Counted from the first letter of the stretch, positions 1 through 7,825 are shown. The stretch: DNA of 52,001 nucleotides from an uncultured Verrucomicrobia subdivision 3 bacterium (GCA_903936645.1 CAIZWI010000051.1:1-52001), one strand, 5' to 3'. Notes: generated by a model not told the origin, from the sequence alone. Numbers and translations are program-made.

Positions 1-40
1 CTTTAAACTCTTTACTGAACCGTTTGTGGTATTTGCTCAT
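1..40 (-). CDS. Transposase OrfA, N-terminal fragment (cut by window edge)
   Basis: An ATG on the minus strand at 38-40 opens a frame reading MSKYHKRFSKEFK before the window ends. A short basic start followed by a F-S-x-E-F-K motif is the usual beginning of IS3-family OrfA proteins, whose helix-turn-helix binds the IS ends. Only 13 residues are visible, so the call rests on this motif and on the IS-end-like sequence just upstream. An unrelated small basic protein remains possible. Confidence 0.45.
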   Translation of the reverse strand, partial: MSKYHKRFSKEFK

Positions 41-84
41 AGGTTTTACTTTCTATCAGCTTTATCCCGCTGTCCACTATCCGG
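1..84 (-). mobile_element. Clipped end of an IS3-like insertion sequence
   Basis: The first ~84 bases look like the end of an insertion sequence read towards the left edge. The start of a basic, OrfA-like reading frame lies at 40 down to 1, and upstream of it is TGTCCACTAT (71-80), whose complement contains the AGTGGACA core common in terminal repeats of IS3-family elements. The outer boundary is placed only approximately, between 80 and the transglutaminase stop at 119. Most of the element lies outside the window, so family and completeness cannot be judged. Confidence 0.4.
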
Positions 85-118
85 GGGGAAGCCCAGCCGC
101 CCTGGGACTTCGGACGTG

Positions 119-940
119 TCAGCGAATCTCCACCGTAACCTGCATTTGGTGCATGAGCGTGCCGCGGTATTTACCGCTGACCGGGGGAACATCCGCGTAA
201 TCGCGTCCATGGCCGATTTTGATGTAGGTCTCATCCGTTTGGCGGTTATGCGTGGGATCAAGGCCGCGCCAGCCGTGGCCGGGAAGGAACACTTCCACCC
301 AGGCGTGGGTGGCGCTGGCCGCCTCAGTCGCCAGGTAACCGCTGACATAGCGCGCGGGGATTTGCAAGGCATGACACAGTCCAATGAGCACATGGGCAAA
401 ATCCTGGCAGACCCCGCGCTGGTCGCGCAGGACCTCGGCCATGTGAGTGTGCACATGCGTGGAAAAGGATTCGTATTTCAGAAAGCCATGGACGAAAGCG
501 AGCAAAGCCACCACCGCCTGCCAGGCGTCGTCCCAGCCAAAGGTCGCGGCCTGGGCCAGCCGCCCCGCCTCCGGCGAATTCTCCACAAACCGGCTCGGGG
601 ACAAATAATCCACCGCGCCCGCAATTTTGGGGATGGCGAGCATCTCCGCCCAGGAGCACAGGGGTTCGGTCAGGGACAGGGGCGGCGTCGGATGGGTGCG
701 GACCCGCGAGCTGGCTTCCACCGTAAGGGTGGTGTGCGGCTCGGTAATGACAAAATGGCTGATCGAGTTGCCAAAAGAATCAATCAGGTGGGTAAGCCGG
801 GTGGGCGGCACGATTTTTAACAGGAAAGACTCCACCGTCTGCTCCGCCGAGGCCATCGGTTGGAGGCACACCTCGTTGGCATTGTCGCGCACGGCACTGG
901 CGTAATCATATCGGGTCCGGTGTAAAATATCCCACTTCAT
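119..940 (-). CDS. Transglutaminase-like cysteine protease family protein
   Basis: A 273-residue cytosolic protein without a signal peptide. The N-terminal ~80 residues match the bacterial transglutaminase N-terminal beta domain. The C-terminal half carries the transglutaminase/protease core: Cys in GVCQDFAH, His in THAWVEV and Asp in LDPTHNR form the expected Cys-His-Asp triad in order. Such proteins are often peptidases or amidases rather than true cross-linking enzymes, and the substrate is unknown. It starts with ATG at 940. A perfect hairpin (949-967) sits immediately upstream and would cover the G-rich stretch nearest the start codon. It follows a histidine phosphatase gene on the same strand about 106 bp away. 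Confidence 0.85.
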   Translation of the reverse strand: MKWDILHRTRYDYASAVRDNANEVCLQPMASAEQTVESFLLKIVPPTRLTHLIDSFGNSISHFVITEPHTTLTVEASSRVRTHPTPPLSLTEPLCSWAEMLAIPKIAGAVDYLSPSRFVENSPEAGRLAQAATFGWDDAWQAVVALLAFVHGFLKYESFSTHVHTHMAEVLRDQRGVCQDFAHVLIGLCHALQIPARYVSGYLATEAASATHAWVEVFLPGHGWRGLDPTHNRQTDETYIKIGHGRDYADVPPVSGKYRGTLMHQMQVTVEIR

Positions 941-948
941 AATGTATC

Positions 949-967
949 CCCGGTTATCCTAACCGGG
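949..967 (-). promoter_or_regulatory. Perfect hairpin just upstream of the transglutaminase start
   Basis: An 8-bp perfect stem (CCCGGTTA/TAACCGGG) with a 3-base loop ends about 8 nt before the ATG on the minus strand. Its 3' arm holds the only G-rich, Shine-Dalgarno-like stretch, so folding would mask the ribosome site. Another perfect stem of 7 bp lies at 1004-1020 (GGCGGGC/GCCCGCC), between the upstream phosphatase stop and this gene. A regulatory role is inference only. Neither stem is followed by a T-run. Confidence 0.35.
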
Positions 968-1046
968 CGGGTGGGTGGAAGCGATGAGGGAATACCCTTA
1001 TATGGCGGGCCGCGCCCGCCAGCTAACCAGGTTGTCTGGCTAAAAA

Positions 1047-1658
1047 TCAGCGCAGGGAATTCCACAACCCAATCACCGGCCGGCTCCGGCTCGACTCATA
1101 GGTCAGCATGCTCACCGAGGCAGTATTAATCAGTAAATGACTGGCGATGGGCACCGGCAGGCCGACCCATCGGACCGTAAGAATGCGGCTAAAATGCCCG
1201 TGGGAAAACAACGCCAGATTTCCCTCTATCGTTTGGAGCCGGGCAATCAAACGGTCGGCCCGCGCGGCAATTTGCTCCGGCGATTCGCCCTGCGGGCACC
1301 CGTCGCGGTAAATATTCCAACCGGGGTTCTGGGCGCGGATTTCATCAACCCGCAGCCCCTCATATGCACCGTAATCCCACTCGGCCAAATCCGGCTCAAT
1401 CTCGATTTTGCCGCCCAGACCGGCGAACTCGCAGGTTTGGCAGGCGCGCAGGCGCGGGCTGCTGTAGACCCGGTCGAAACCCAGACCACCCAGGCGTCCG
1501 GCCAGGGTCCGGGCCTCGGCCTCACCCGCCGGCGTCAGCGGCAAATCCGTGCGGCCGGTATGCTGTCCGGTCAGGCTCCAGGCAGTTTCGCCATGCCGGA
1601 TTACATAAATTCGCGGCAGGGTGGCGGAGGATTCGGCTTGGCCGGGCGTCTTTGTCAT
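1047..1658 (-). CDS. Histidine phosphatase family protein (phosphoglycerate-mutase-like)
   Basis: A 203-residue cytosolic phosphatase of the branch-1 histidine phosphatase superfamily. The catalytic RHGE motif (IYVIRHGETAW) lies near residue 17, followed by the LTPAGEAEA segment typical of GpmB/CobC-type phosphatases. Later come the ARG-like SSPRLRACQT, the acid-base Glu region (EWDYGAYEG) and the second catalytic His in LFSHGHFSRIL. The frame stays open a further 118 codons upstream, but that part is basic and unlike the family, so the ATG at 1658 is preferred. The substrate cannot be told. Broad phosphomonoesterase activity is usual for such proteins. Confidence 0.85.
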   Translation of the reverse strand: MTKTPGQAESSATLPRIYVIRHGETAWSLTGQHTGRTDLPLTPAGEAEARTLAGRLGGLGFDRVYSSPRLRACQTCEFAGLGGKIEIEPDLAEWDYGAYEGLRVDEIRAQNPGWNIYRDGCPQGESPEQIAARADRLIARLQTIEGNLALFSHGHFSRILTVRWVGLPVPIASHLLINTASVSMLTYESSRSRPVIGLWNSLR

Positions 1659-1971
1659 GCGGCGGCAATATTGCGCACCGTGGCGAAAATAGCCAATCAA
1701 ATGCACCTTTATTGCCCGGAACCATGCCCAAAAACGAGAAAGACGTTGACCCACCGGGGTTTTTGACGCAAGGTAACCCCAGTGAATTTGCCCTCCGCCA
1801 TGCCGCTGTTTGTAGCCAACCATGTTTGGTTTGGCTGGCTGCGTGTCCTGCCTCGGTCGGGTTTTCAAATCAATTAACCAACGATTTTCTCCCCAAACCC
1901 GCCAGGAATTTCCGGCGGGTTTTCTCTTTCCCCGCCGGCATTTCTGGCAAACCAACCGGAAAACCAAACCA
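1659..1971. other. Divergent intergenic region with structured leader
   Basis: A 313-bp space between the phosphatase and the EamA transporter, which are divergently transcribed. Reading towards the transporter, it holds a 6-bp stem with a 13-base loop (1756-1780), an unstructured stretch, and then a terminator-like hairpin (1898-1929) 43 bp before the start codon. I recognise no known riboswitch consensus in it. Confidence 0.4.
1898..1929 (+). terminator. Terminator-like hairpin in the leader of the EamA gene
   Basis: CCCGCC and GGCGGG pair around a GGA/TCC inner stem (one bulged A) with a tiny loop, followed by TTTTCTCTTT. This is the shape of an intrinsic terminator on the plus strand. 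No gene ends just upstream, so it would end either a short leader transcript (attenuation) or a small RNA. It might also be a chance structure in GC-rich DNA. Confidence 0.5.
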
Positions 1972-2892
1972 ATGAATGCCCGCCTCACCCCCCAAGACCG
2001 CAAAGCCCGCACCTGGATGCTCCTGGCTTTCGCGATCGTTTATACTGTCTGGGGTTCAACCTATCTGGCCATCCGGGTGGCGGTGGCCACCCTGCCGCCC
2101 TTCCTGCTGGCCGGCATCCGCTTTTCCGTGGCGGGGCTGGGATTGCTGCTCTGGTTGCGGCTGCGCGGAGTGACCTTGCCCACCGCCCGTCAATGGGGCC
2201 ATGCGGCCGTGGCCGGCGGCTTGTTGCTACTGGGCGGTAATGGCCTGGTGGTCTGGGCGGAACAGACCGTGCCCTCCAATCTGGCCGCGCTTTTGGTGGC
2301 CATCACCCCCGTATGGTTCGCCCTGCTGGAATGGGCCCGCCCCACCGGGGTGCGACCCACCTGGCAGACCGCCACGGGCATCGTCGTGGGCTTTAGCGGC
2401 ATCGCCTTGCTGATGGCCGGCCGGCCGCCACTCCAACCGGGGGAAACCATGAATCCTTGGGGATTACCCGCCCTGGTGCTCGCTGGGTTGTGCTGGGCGG
2501 CGGGATCATTATGGTCGCGTTACCATGCCCGGCCCGAATCGCCCTGGATGAATTCAGCGGCACAGATGTCCTGCGGCGGCATGGCGTTGCTATTGGTGGC
2601 CGTCCTGCGGGGTGAGCCCAGCCAGTTTCATGGCCACGCTGTGGCCACGCGGTCCTGGCTCGCCTTGCTGTATTTGGTCGTATTCGGTTCCTGGCTCGCT
2701 TTCAGCGCTTACGTCTATTTACTGAAGGTCAGCACCCCGGCGCGGCTGGCCACGTATGCGTATGTGAATCCGGTGATTGCTGTGATCCTGGGGTGGCTGA
2801 TGCTGGGGGAAACGTTAACCCGGCAAACTCTCTGGGCGGCGGCCATCAGCCTGGCGGGCGTGGTCATTACCACCCTGCCCCGGCGGGAATGA
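1972..2892 (+). CDS. EamA/DMT-family drug or metabolite exporter, YedA-like
   Basis: A 306-residue inner-membrane protein with about ten hydrophobic segments arranged as two EamA repeats (about residues 15-145 and 160-300). The first helix has the family hallmark VWGSTYLAIRV, and the second repeat ends with a NPVIAVILGWLMLGE motif typical of the family. Length and opening segment fit E. coli YedA. It would export a small metabolite or drug, and the substrate is not predictable. The frame is open for 50 more codons upstream, but those are basic and non-membrane, so ATG 1972 is preferred. Its 313-bp leader contains a terminator-like hairpin, hinting at attenuation. Confidence 0.85.
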   Translation: MNARLTPQDRKARTWMLLAFAIVYTVWGSTYLAIRVAVATLPPFLLAGIRFSVAGLGLLLWLRLRGVTLPTARQWGHAAVAGGLLLLGGNGLVVWAEQTVPSNLAALLVAITPVWFALLEWARPTGVRPTWQTATGIVVGFSGIALLMAGRPPLQPGETMNPWGLPALVLAGLCWAAGSLWSRYHARPESPWMNSAAQMSCGGMALLLVAVLRGEPSQFHGHAVATRSWLALLYLVVFGSWLAFSAYVYLLKVSTPARLATYAYVNPVIAVILGWLMLGETLTRQTLWAAAISLAGVVITTLPRRE

Positions 2893-3298
2893 GACCAGCG
2901 GTGCCACGGGCTAAAAAATGACCCATTGACTTTTTCACGAACCGTCCGAGGTTGCCCTATGAGCCAAGTGATCCAAATCGTGACGTCATACCGTCGCACC
3001 GGCGAGGATCGCAGTCCGGCACCGGGGGACCAGGCAGAACCAGTACCAAACTTCGAGACCGTTGTGGCAGCAATCGACCAGCGGGCCAATTATGTCGGCC
3101 CGGTGCTCGAACACCTGTTGCAATTGGACCGTGATACCTGGCCCGGGACGCTGCGCGAATAAATCGCGGTGAACAAGCAATCGCATCGAGAAAAACCGGC
3201 CGGTCAAGCCGCTTGAAAGGACTTTGGTGGATACCAACCTGAAGTAAGCGGACTGGCTTAGAAGATTACCAGTCACCAGACAAACGCTCGCTAAAGGA
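2893..3298. other. Mostly gene-free stretch between transporter and tRNA
   Basis: About 400 bp with no gene I recognise. One small acidic open frame (2959-3162) is listed separately with low confidence. No clear terminator follows the transporter stop. Confidence 0.4.
2959..3162 (+). CDS. Possible small hypothetical protein
   Basis: ATG at 2959 opens a 67-codon frame (start MSQVIQIVTSYRR, end DTWPGTLRE). The product is hydrophilic, with no signal peptide, membrane segment or motif that I know. There is no convincing ribosome-binding site, and the frame may be chance or a relic. I do not recognise it. Confidence 0.2.
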   Translation: MSQVIQIVTSYRRTGEDRSPAPGDQAEPVPNFETVVAAIDQRANYVGPVLEHLLQLDRDTWPGTLRE

Positions 3299-3301
3299 TG
3301 G

Positions 3302-3374
3302 TGGAGCCGACAGGGATCGAACCTGCGACACCCACAATGCCATTGTGGTGCTCTACCAACTGAGCTACGACCCC
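3302..3374 (-). tRNA. tRNA-Ala (anticodon GGC)
   Basis: A full cloverleaf on the minus strand: a 7-bp acceptor stem with G-U wobbles, a D-loop AGCTCAGTTGGTAGAGC, an anticodon stem CCACA/TGTGG enclosing ATGGCAT (anticodon GGC, reading GCC/GCU), and a T-loop GGTTCGATCC. The A32-U38 combination is characteristic of tRNA-Ala(GGC). A genomically encoded CCA follows at 3299-3301. An insertion sequence begins about 70 bp beyond its 5' end, leaving its promoter intact. Confidence 0.95.
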
Positions 3375-3390
3375 ATCCGGAGCGGCAAAC

Positions 3391-3418
3391 AAACTATACT
3401 TTTACCGCCATTTGTCAA
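3391..3418 (-). promoter_or_regulatory. Predicted sigma-70-type promoter of tRNA-Ala
   Basis: On the minus strand a perfect -35 TTGACA (3413-3418) precedes TATAGT (3393-3398, 14-nt spacing) or TAGTTT (3391-3396, 16-nt spacing). Transcription would begin roughly 10 nt before the mature tRNA 5' end at 3374. The IS left end lies about 27 bp further upstream, so the insertion did not break this promoter. Confidence 0.55.
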
Positions 3419-3448
3419 AACTTTTTAAAGAAGTTTTTGCGTTCCGAT

Positions 3449-3470
3449 TTGACTCAAAAAGAATGTTACC
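3449..3470 (+). repeat. IS left terminal repeat, outer copy
   Basis: A 22-bp motif starting TTGACTCAAAAAG and ending TGTTACC. It matches the inner left copy 57 bp downstream at nearly every position, and the reverse complements of the two right-end copies. Confidence 0.8.
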
Positions 3471-3505
3471 GAAGGCGTGGTGGCGTGGTCTGAAGCAGCC
3501 ATACG

Positions 3506-3527
3506 TTGACTCAAAAGGGATGTTACC
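3506..3527 (+). repeat. IS left terminal repeat, inner copy
   Basis: A 22-bp motif TTGACTCAAAAGGG...TGTTACC, lying just before the transposase ATG. A site so close to the gene could let the transposase bind its own promoter region. That role is inference. Confidence 0.8.
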
Positions 3528-3532
3528 GAGCC

Positions 3533-4693
3533 ATGGACAACAAAATGAGTCAAAAAACACGGATGGAAGTGCTGGCCAAGAAGCGGGAACGCTATGCGCG
3601 GGCCGGCAAGGAACACAAAGGGAAGATCATCAATGAACTGGTGGAGCTATTTGGCTACCACCGCAAGGCGGCCATCCGCGCGCTCCGTGCCGGGCCACGG
3701 ATGGGCGCGCCGTCGGTCATCGGGCGGCCCAAGGAGTATGACCCGGACCAGTTGCGCGCCCCGCTCAAGGCGATCTGGCTGGCGGCGCTCCAGCCCTGCG
3801 GCGTGCGGCTCCAGGCCTGCCTGCCCGACTGGCTGCCTGCCTATGAGGAGGATCATCGCCGGTTGGACCCCGATGTGCGGCAGGCGTTGCTCCAAGCCAG
3901 TCGCGCCACGCTGGACCGGCTGCTGCTCCCGGCGCGGATCGCCCATCGCCGCCGGGCCACCACGCGACCGGGCACGCTCTTGCGCCAGCAGATTCCGATC
4001 CGGACCGAGTGGGCCGAGAACCAGGCGGGCTTTCTGGAGATGGACACGGTGGCGTTGTGCGGCGGCACGCTGGATGACCGGCACGGCTGGATGTTCGACG
4101 CGGTGGACATCCACACGACTTGGAATGAAATGCGCGCCCTGCCCAACCGCAGCGAAGCCGCGACTTTATTACAGATCCGCGATGTCGAGGCGAGCCTGCC
4201 CTTTCCGTTGTGCGGTCTGGACAGCGACAACGGCGGCGAGTTCATCAACCATCATCTGGTCAAACATCTGCACGGGCGGGAACAACCCGTGGCGTTCACC
4301 CGCTCGCGCCCCTATCGCAAGAACGACCAGGCCCACATCGAACAGAAGAACTACACGCAAGTGCGTTTGTGGTTCGGGTATGAACGCTACGACAATCCCG
4401 CCGTGGTGCCGCTGATCAACACCCTCTGCAAAGGCGCCTTGAACCAGTTGCTCAACTATTTTTTGCCGACGATGAAACTGGCCAGCAAGGAACGCGTGGG
4501 CAGCAAGGTGGTACGAAAATACGGCCCGACCCAGACGCCGCTGGACCGGGTGCTGGCCTGTGCCCAAGTCAGTGCGGCAACCAAGGAACGGCTGCGCCAG
4601 GAAAAGCGGGCGAACAACCCCTTTGCCCTGACCCGCGAAGTGGAACGACAACTGAAAGTGATCGCAGCCAACCGGCGGTCAGCGCAGGCTTGA
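3533..4693 (+). CDS. DDE (rve integrase-core) transposase
   Basis: A 386-residue transposase that would cut and join the ends of its IS. An N-terminal helix-turn-helix (about residues 30-52, INELVELFGYHRKAAIRAL) should bind the terminal repeats. The integrase core follows with Asp171 (LEMDTV), Asp232 (LDSDNGGEF) and Glu270 (HIEQKN), spaced as in DD(E) enzymes, then a basic C-terminus. ATG 3533 is preferred over an in-frame TTG at 3506, because the latter lies inside the inner terminal repeat. The frame is intact and the triad complete, so the element may still be active. The family is IS481-like but not certain. Confidence 0.9.
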   Translation: MDNKMSQKTRMEVLAKKRERYARAGKEHKGKIINELVELFGYHRKAAIRALRAGPRMGAPSVIGRPKEYDPDQLRAPLKAIWLAALQPCGVRLQACLPDWLPAYEEDHRRLDPDVRQALLQASRATLDRLLLPARIAHRRRATTRPGTLLRQQIPIRTEWAENQAGFLEMDTVALCGGTLDDRHGWMFDAVDIHTTWNEMRALPNRSEAATLLQIRDVEASLPFPLCGLDSDNGGEFINHHLVKHLHGREQPVAFTRSRPYRKNDQAHIEQKNYTQVRLWFGYERYDNPAVVPLINTLCKGALNQLLNYFLPTMKLASKERVGSKVVRKYGPTQTPLDRVLACAQVSAATKERLRQEKRANNPFALTREVERQLKVIAANRRSAQA

Positions 4694-4804
4694 CCAGTGA
4701 GCCTGGAAACCGATAAACAGAGGCCCCCTAAGAAACGGGAACGAGGGAGGCCAGACCGCCACTGGGCCCCGGCTTCCTTCGTTGCCAGTTTTCAAGGGAT
4801 TGTG

Positions 4805-4826
4805 GGTAACACCACTTTTGAGTCAA
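4805..4826 (-). repeat. IS right terminal repeat, inner copy
   Basis: GGTAACACCACTTTTGAGTCAA, the inverted counterpart of the two left copies. It lies 112 bp after the transposase stop. Confidence 0.8.
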
Positions 4827-4852
4827 CCGGAGCCCTTTCCGGCCTCGACTTG

Positions 4853-4874
4853 GGTAACACCCCCTTTTGAGTTA
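4853..4874 (-). repeat. IS right terminal repeat, outer copy
   Basis: GGTAACACC(CCC)TTTTGAGTTA, 48 bp beyond the inner right copy. It marks the outer right end of the element, 31 bp before the GH2 stop codon. Confidence 0.75.
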
Positions 4875-4905
4875 CGGCGCGTTCTTTGACCGCTGCGAAA
4901 AACCC

Positions 4906-7515
4906 TTATTTTACCGGGGCGGCCACCACCGCCAGCGCCGGTGGCAGTTGCCAACTCAGCCCGTCTTGAAGGTTCACGGGCTGGGATTCAAGGGTGATGG
5001 TGGCCGGCACCAACCCTTCCCGGGTGGCCTGCAAGGTAATGCTGCCGGCCGACAGCGTGGCGCGGATGGCCACCCGGTTGATGCCGCATTCGGTGTCCAG
5101 CCAGGGGTTGTTGATGGAATTGATTTTACCGCTGTTGTAACCACCGCGCCAGATGGCCGGACCAGTCAGCTTAAAGTCCACCCGGGCCTCATCGGTGGGA
5201 CAACGGCGGCCCTGCGCATCCAGGACTTCCACATCAAAGCAGGCCACATCCGCGCCATTCGCCTGCAACCCGCCGGGCCCAGTATGCGCGGTTAATTTAA
5301 TCTGGGTGGCCACCCCGGCAGTCGCAATTTGGTCCTTGGCAACAACCTGCCCTGCGACTTTACCCACGCATCGAATGATGCCCGGCGTAAATTGGATATG
5401 CGGGAAGGCAAAGATATAGCCATTAAGCGGGTGCTTGACCACGCCTTGCGATTGCTCGTTCACAAAGAGTTCCACCGCATCGCAACCGCTGGCGGCCACA
5501 TAAACTGTTTTAACCGTGTTGGTGGGGTAAGTCCAATGCCCGATGAGGTGAATGTCCGGCGTTTCGCTCTGCATGACCCGGTAGACATAATAAGCTTCCT
5601 TGGGCAGCCGCACGGCATCCACCTTGCCGCTCACCCGGCAGACTTCGCTGCTATCCTGCCGGCCATCGGCATTGCAGTCCGACCAGTAAATGGACGCATA
5701 GGCGGACCACTTGGCATGGGCCGGATCGGGGTTGCAAATGCGGTTCAGATAATAATCGTGGTAACGTTCGGCGGCAGCCATGCAAAAGCTCTCCGAATTC
5801 CAGGCATAGGTGTCATCCGGACCTTTTTTAAAGCCGAAATGCGGCGGGGAAAAATCATCCCAGAACCGGCGGGCGGCCTCGTCGCGAAAATCCTCGGTCT
5901 CAATGAACGGCGCTAAATCGCGGCGTTCGGCGCTGTAAGCGCGAAACATTTCCGTACGATTAGTCAGGGCATCCGTTCGCTGATCCTGACCGATCATGAC
6001 ACCGAAGTAACCGGCAATCGGCGTGTTTGCCGGATCATTGAGGGTGCGGCAGCCGGTCACCCGGCCGCCCTGCGGATCCCATTGCTTTTGCAGATCCACC
6101 ATTTGCCGCATATGTTCGGGGGTCACGCCATTATTGCCCGCCTCCCAAAAGAGGATGCTGGGATGATTCCGGTAATAAATCATGGTGTCGCGCATTACCT
6201 CCAGGCGCTGCGCCCATTGCCGGGCAGCCGTCGCCGGTGCCAGTCGATGGTCCAGCGCCGGGTCACCTTCCTTGTCACCGGCCGGACAAACTTCCGTAAT
6301 TCCCGCCGCGTCACACGCCCGCACATCGACGGCTTGGGGCGCGATATGCATCCAGCGAATATAATTGGCATGGGTGCTGCGAATCAGTTGCGCATTATAA
6401 TCATGGAGCCAGTCCGGATAAGCCTGCCCCAACCCGGCCCAGTCATCCGTGGAACGCTGGGCGTAGCCCGTGAGCCAGACAAAATGGTCATTGAGCCAGA
6501 CCCCGCCCGTGCCCGCGCCGCCGCGAAATTCCGCTTTGCGAAACCCCGTGTGAATTTTGCATACATCCACCACCTTGTCGTTGATGGTAAGGAGGGTATA
6601 GACATCGTAGAGGTAAGGATCCTTCACGGCCCAGAAATGGGCGTCGGCCAGGGGACCGCTGGCGGTAAGCTGCTCCGTTTCGCCACTTACCAAATCCGCG
6701 GCCTCGCTCGTAAAGGTTGCGCGCACCTCGCCATTCGCATCCACCACCACCGCCGACAGGATGATGGACTGCTGATCACCCGATTCATTTCGCACCTGGG
6801 CTTCCACGGTCACATCACAGGCATGGTTGGCCATGGAGAAATGGCCCGGGTAAACATAGACCCCCGTGGTCTGAAGATTTTCATAAAGGGGCAGCGTTTG
6901 GTACACTTTGCCCGTCAAGTGCAGCCAGATATCGTGATTCAGCCCGCCATAATTGGGATTGAAAGCCCGGCCCATCCATTCATAACCCACCCCGGTGGCT
7001 TCCTCCACATAATCGTTGCGATTGTCCACTTTCACCGCGATCACATTGTCTGTCTCACCAAAATTTACCAAGCCCGTCAGGTCAAGACCCAGCGGAGTGA
7101 TGCCATTTTCAAATTTGCCGGCAAATGTGCCATTCACCCAAAAACGGCCGGCTTGTTTCAAGCCCTCAAATTCGAGGAATACTTTGCCATCCTTGGCACT
7201 GGCCGGCAGTTTGAAATGCTTGCGATACCACGCAATGCCCGTCCATGCGTGGCGGTCCCCGCCACTGTGGCTGATGAGATTGTTATAGGAGTCAGCGTCA
7301 TTGTAGGTGTGTGGCGTACTGACCGTGGTCCAAGCCGAGTCGTCAAAGTCCACTCGCTCCGCATGGGTAACATCGGCGCGCATGAACTTCCAGTTCAGGT
7401 TAAAACTGAAAAGGCCGCGCGGCGAGGCGGGCACGGTATAAGGCGTGGCGTGGGCGGCGGGGATAAGCGCGCAGGCGAGCACAGTTAGCCAGCAGAAACA
7501 GGCAATTCTTTTCAC
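4906..7515 (-). CDS. Secreted glycoside hydrolase family 2-type protein with altered acid/base motif
   Basis: An 869-residue exported protein. The signal peptide is residues 1-23 (ends AAHA). Then come a GH2 sugar-binding jelly roll (about 35-200, with the AWYRKHF motif), an Ig-like domain, a TIM barrel (about 340-600), a DUF4982-like region (about 650-730) and a GH2 C-terminal domain (about 735-845). Known GH2 enzymes cleave beta-galactosides, glucuronides or mannosides, and the substrate here is unknown. The nucleophile position is kept (Glu541 in PFIETED), but the usual GNE acid/base motif after NHPSI reads GNN (461-462 in FWEAGNN). It may belong to a divergent subfamily that uses another residue, or be inactive. 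It starts with GTG at 7515, with no strong ribosome site. Confidence 0.85.
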   Translation of the reverse strand: MKRIACFCWLTVLACALIPAAHATPYTVPASPRGLFSFNLNWKFMRADVTHAERVDFDDSAWTTVSTPHTYNDADSYNNLISHSGGDRHAWTGIAWYRKHFKLPASAKDGKVFLEFEGLKQAGRFWVNGTFAGKFENGITPLGLDLTGLVNFGETDNVIAVKVDNRNDYVEEATGVGYEWMGRAFNPNYGGLNHDIWLHLTGKVYQTLPLYENLQTTGVYVYPGHFSMANHACDVTVEAQVRNESGDQQSIILSAVVVDANGEVRATFTSEAADLVSGETEQLTASGPLADAHFWAVKDPYLYDVYTLLTINDKVVDVCKIHTGFRKAEFRGGAGTGGVWLNDHFVWLTGYAQRSTDDWAGLGQAYPDWLHDYNAQLIRSTHANYIRWMHIAPQAVDVRACDAAGITEVCPAGDKEGDPALDHRLAPATAARQWAQRLEVMRDTMIYYRNHPSILFWEAGNNGVTPEHMRQMVDLQKQWDPQGGRVTGCRTLNDPANTPIAGYFGVMIGQDQRTDALTNRTEMFRAYSAERRDLAPFIETEDFRDEAARRFWDDFSPPHFGFKKGPDDTYAWNSESFCMAAAERYHDYYLNRICNPDPAHAKWSAYASIYWSDCNADGRQDSSEVCRVSGKVDAVRLPKEAYYVYRVMQSETPDIHLIGHWTYPTNTVKTVYVAASGCDAVELFVNEQSQGVVKHPLNGYIFAFPHIQFTPGIIRCVGKVAGQVVAKDQIATAGVATQIKLTAHTGPGGLQANGADVACFDVEVLDAQGRRCPTDEARVDFKLTGPAIWRGGYNSGKINSINNPWLDTECGINRVAIRATLSAGSITLQATREGLVPATITLESQPVNLQDGLSWQLPPALAVVAAPVK

Positions 7516-7825
7516 AGTTTAAATAGTCTTCGGATGCAGGGATCAGACGCGGCCGGGGGCGGGAAAGTGACAGGCAAAATGAACCAGCCCATCAGCGGGA
7601 TTATCCGGTTCGGGATGCGGTGCAAACAGGACCGAACCCAAGCGTGGGGAAAGCCAACCGGAGTTTGCGTGGACCCACGGTGCTTTTTTGCCACCGGCCC
7701 GCCAATTTTGGGTGCCATTCCATATCAAATAATCACTGAAAAGCATTGACAGAAAATGACTTGCTCTATACGCTAACGAAACAATATCCGCCGTTTTCTA
7801 TTTTTGTCAGTGGAGTATTTATTTT
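7516..7825. other. Divergent intergenic region
   Basis: 310 bp between the divergent GH2 gene and the large secreted-protein gene. The small frames in it have no coding character that I can support. Besides the candidate promoter at 7746-7774, I see nothing distinctive. Confidence 0.4.
7746..7774 (+). promoter_or_regulatory. Candidate promoter of the large secreted protein gene
   Basis: TTGACA (7746-7751) is followed by TATACG (7767-7772, 15-nt spacing) or TACGCT (7769-7774, 17-nt spacing). It lies about 55 bp before the ATG at 7826. The -35 box is perfect and the -10 box weak. Confidence 0.4.

Larger units (their letters stand above)
3445..4878 (+). mobile_element. Complete insertion sequence with doubled terminal repeats (IS481-like rve transposase)
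   Basis: One rve-type transposase gene is bracketed by inverted copies of a 22-bp motif, TTGACTCAAAA(n)GG(n)TGTTACC-like. There are two direct copies at the left (3449-3470, 3506-3527) and two inverted copies at the right (4805-4826, 4853-4874). The hexamer GCGTTC flanks the element on both sides (3439-3444, 4879-4884) and may be a target duplication. On that basis the element is 1434 bp, and the exact ends are uncertain by a few bases. It sits between tRNA-Ala and the 3' end of the GH2 gene, interrupting neither. The family name is tentative. Confidence 0.8.

Noticed and set aside
26..820. Long plus-strand frame antisense to the transglutaminase gene
   Set aside because: It is basic and lacks family features, and lies opposite a gene with a complete catalytic triad. 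It is a GC-rich shadow frame. Similar long antisense frames over the GH2, uvrA, lysC, hom and adh genes were dropped for the same reason.
3439..4884. GCGTTC repeats as a proven target-site duplication
   Set aside because: A 6-bp match can occur by chance, and the implied IS ends are out of register by one base. It is reported only as possible.
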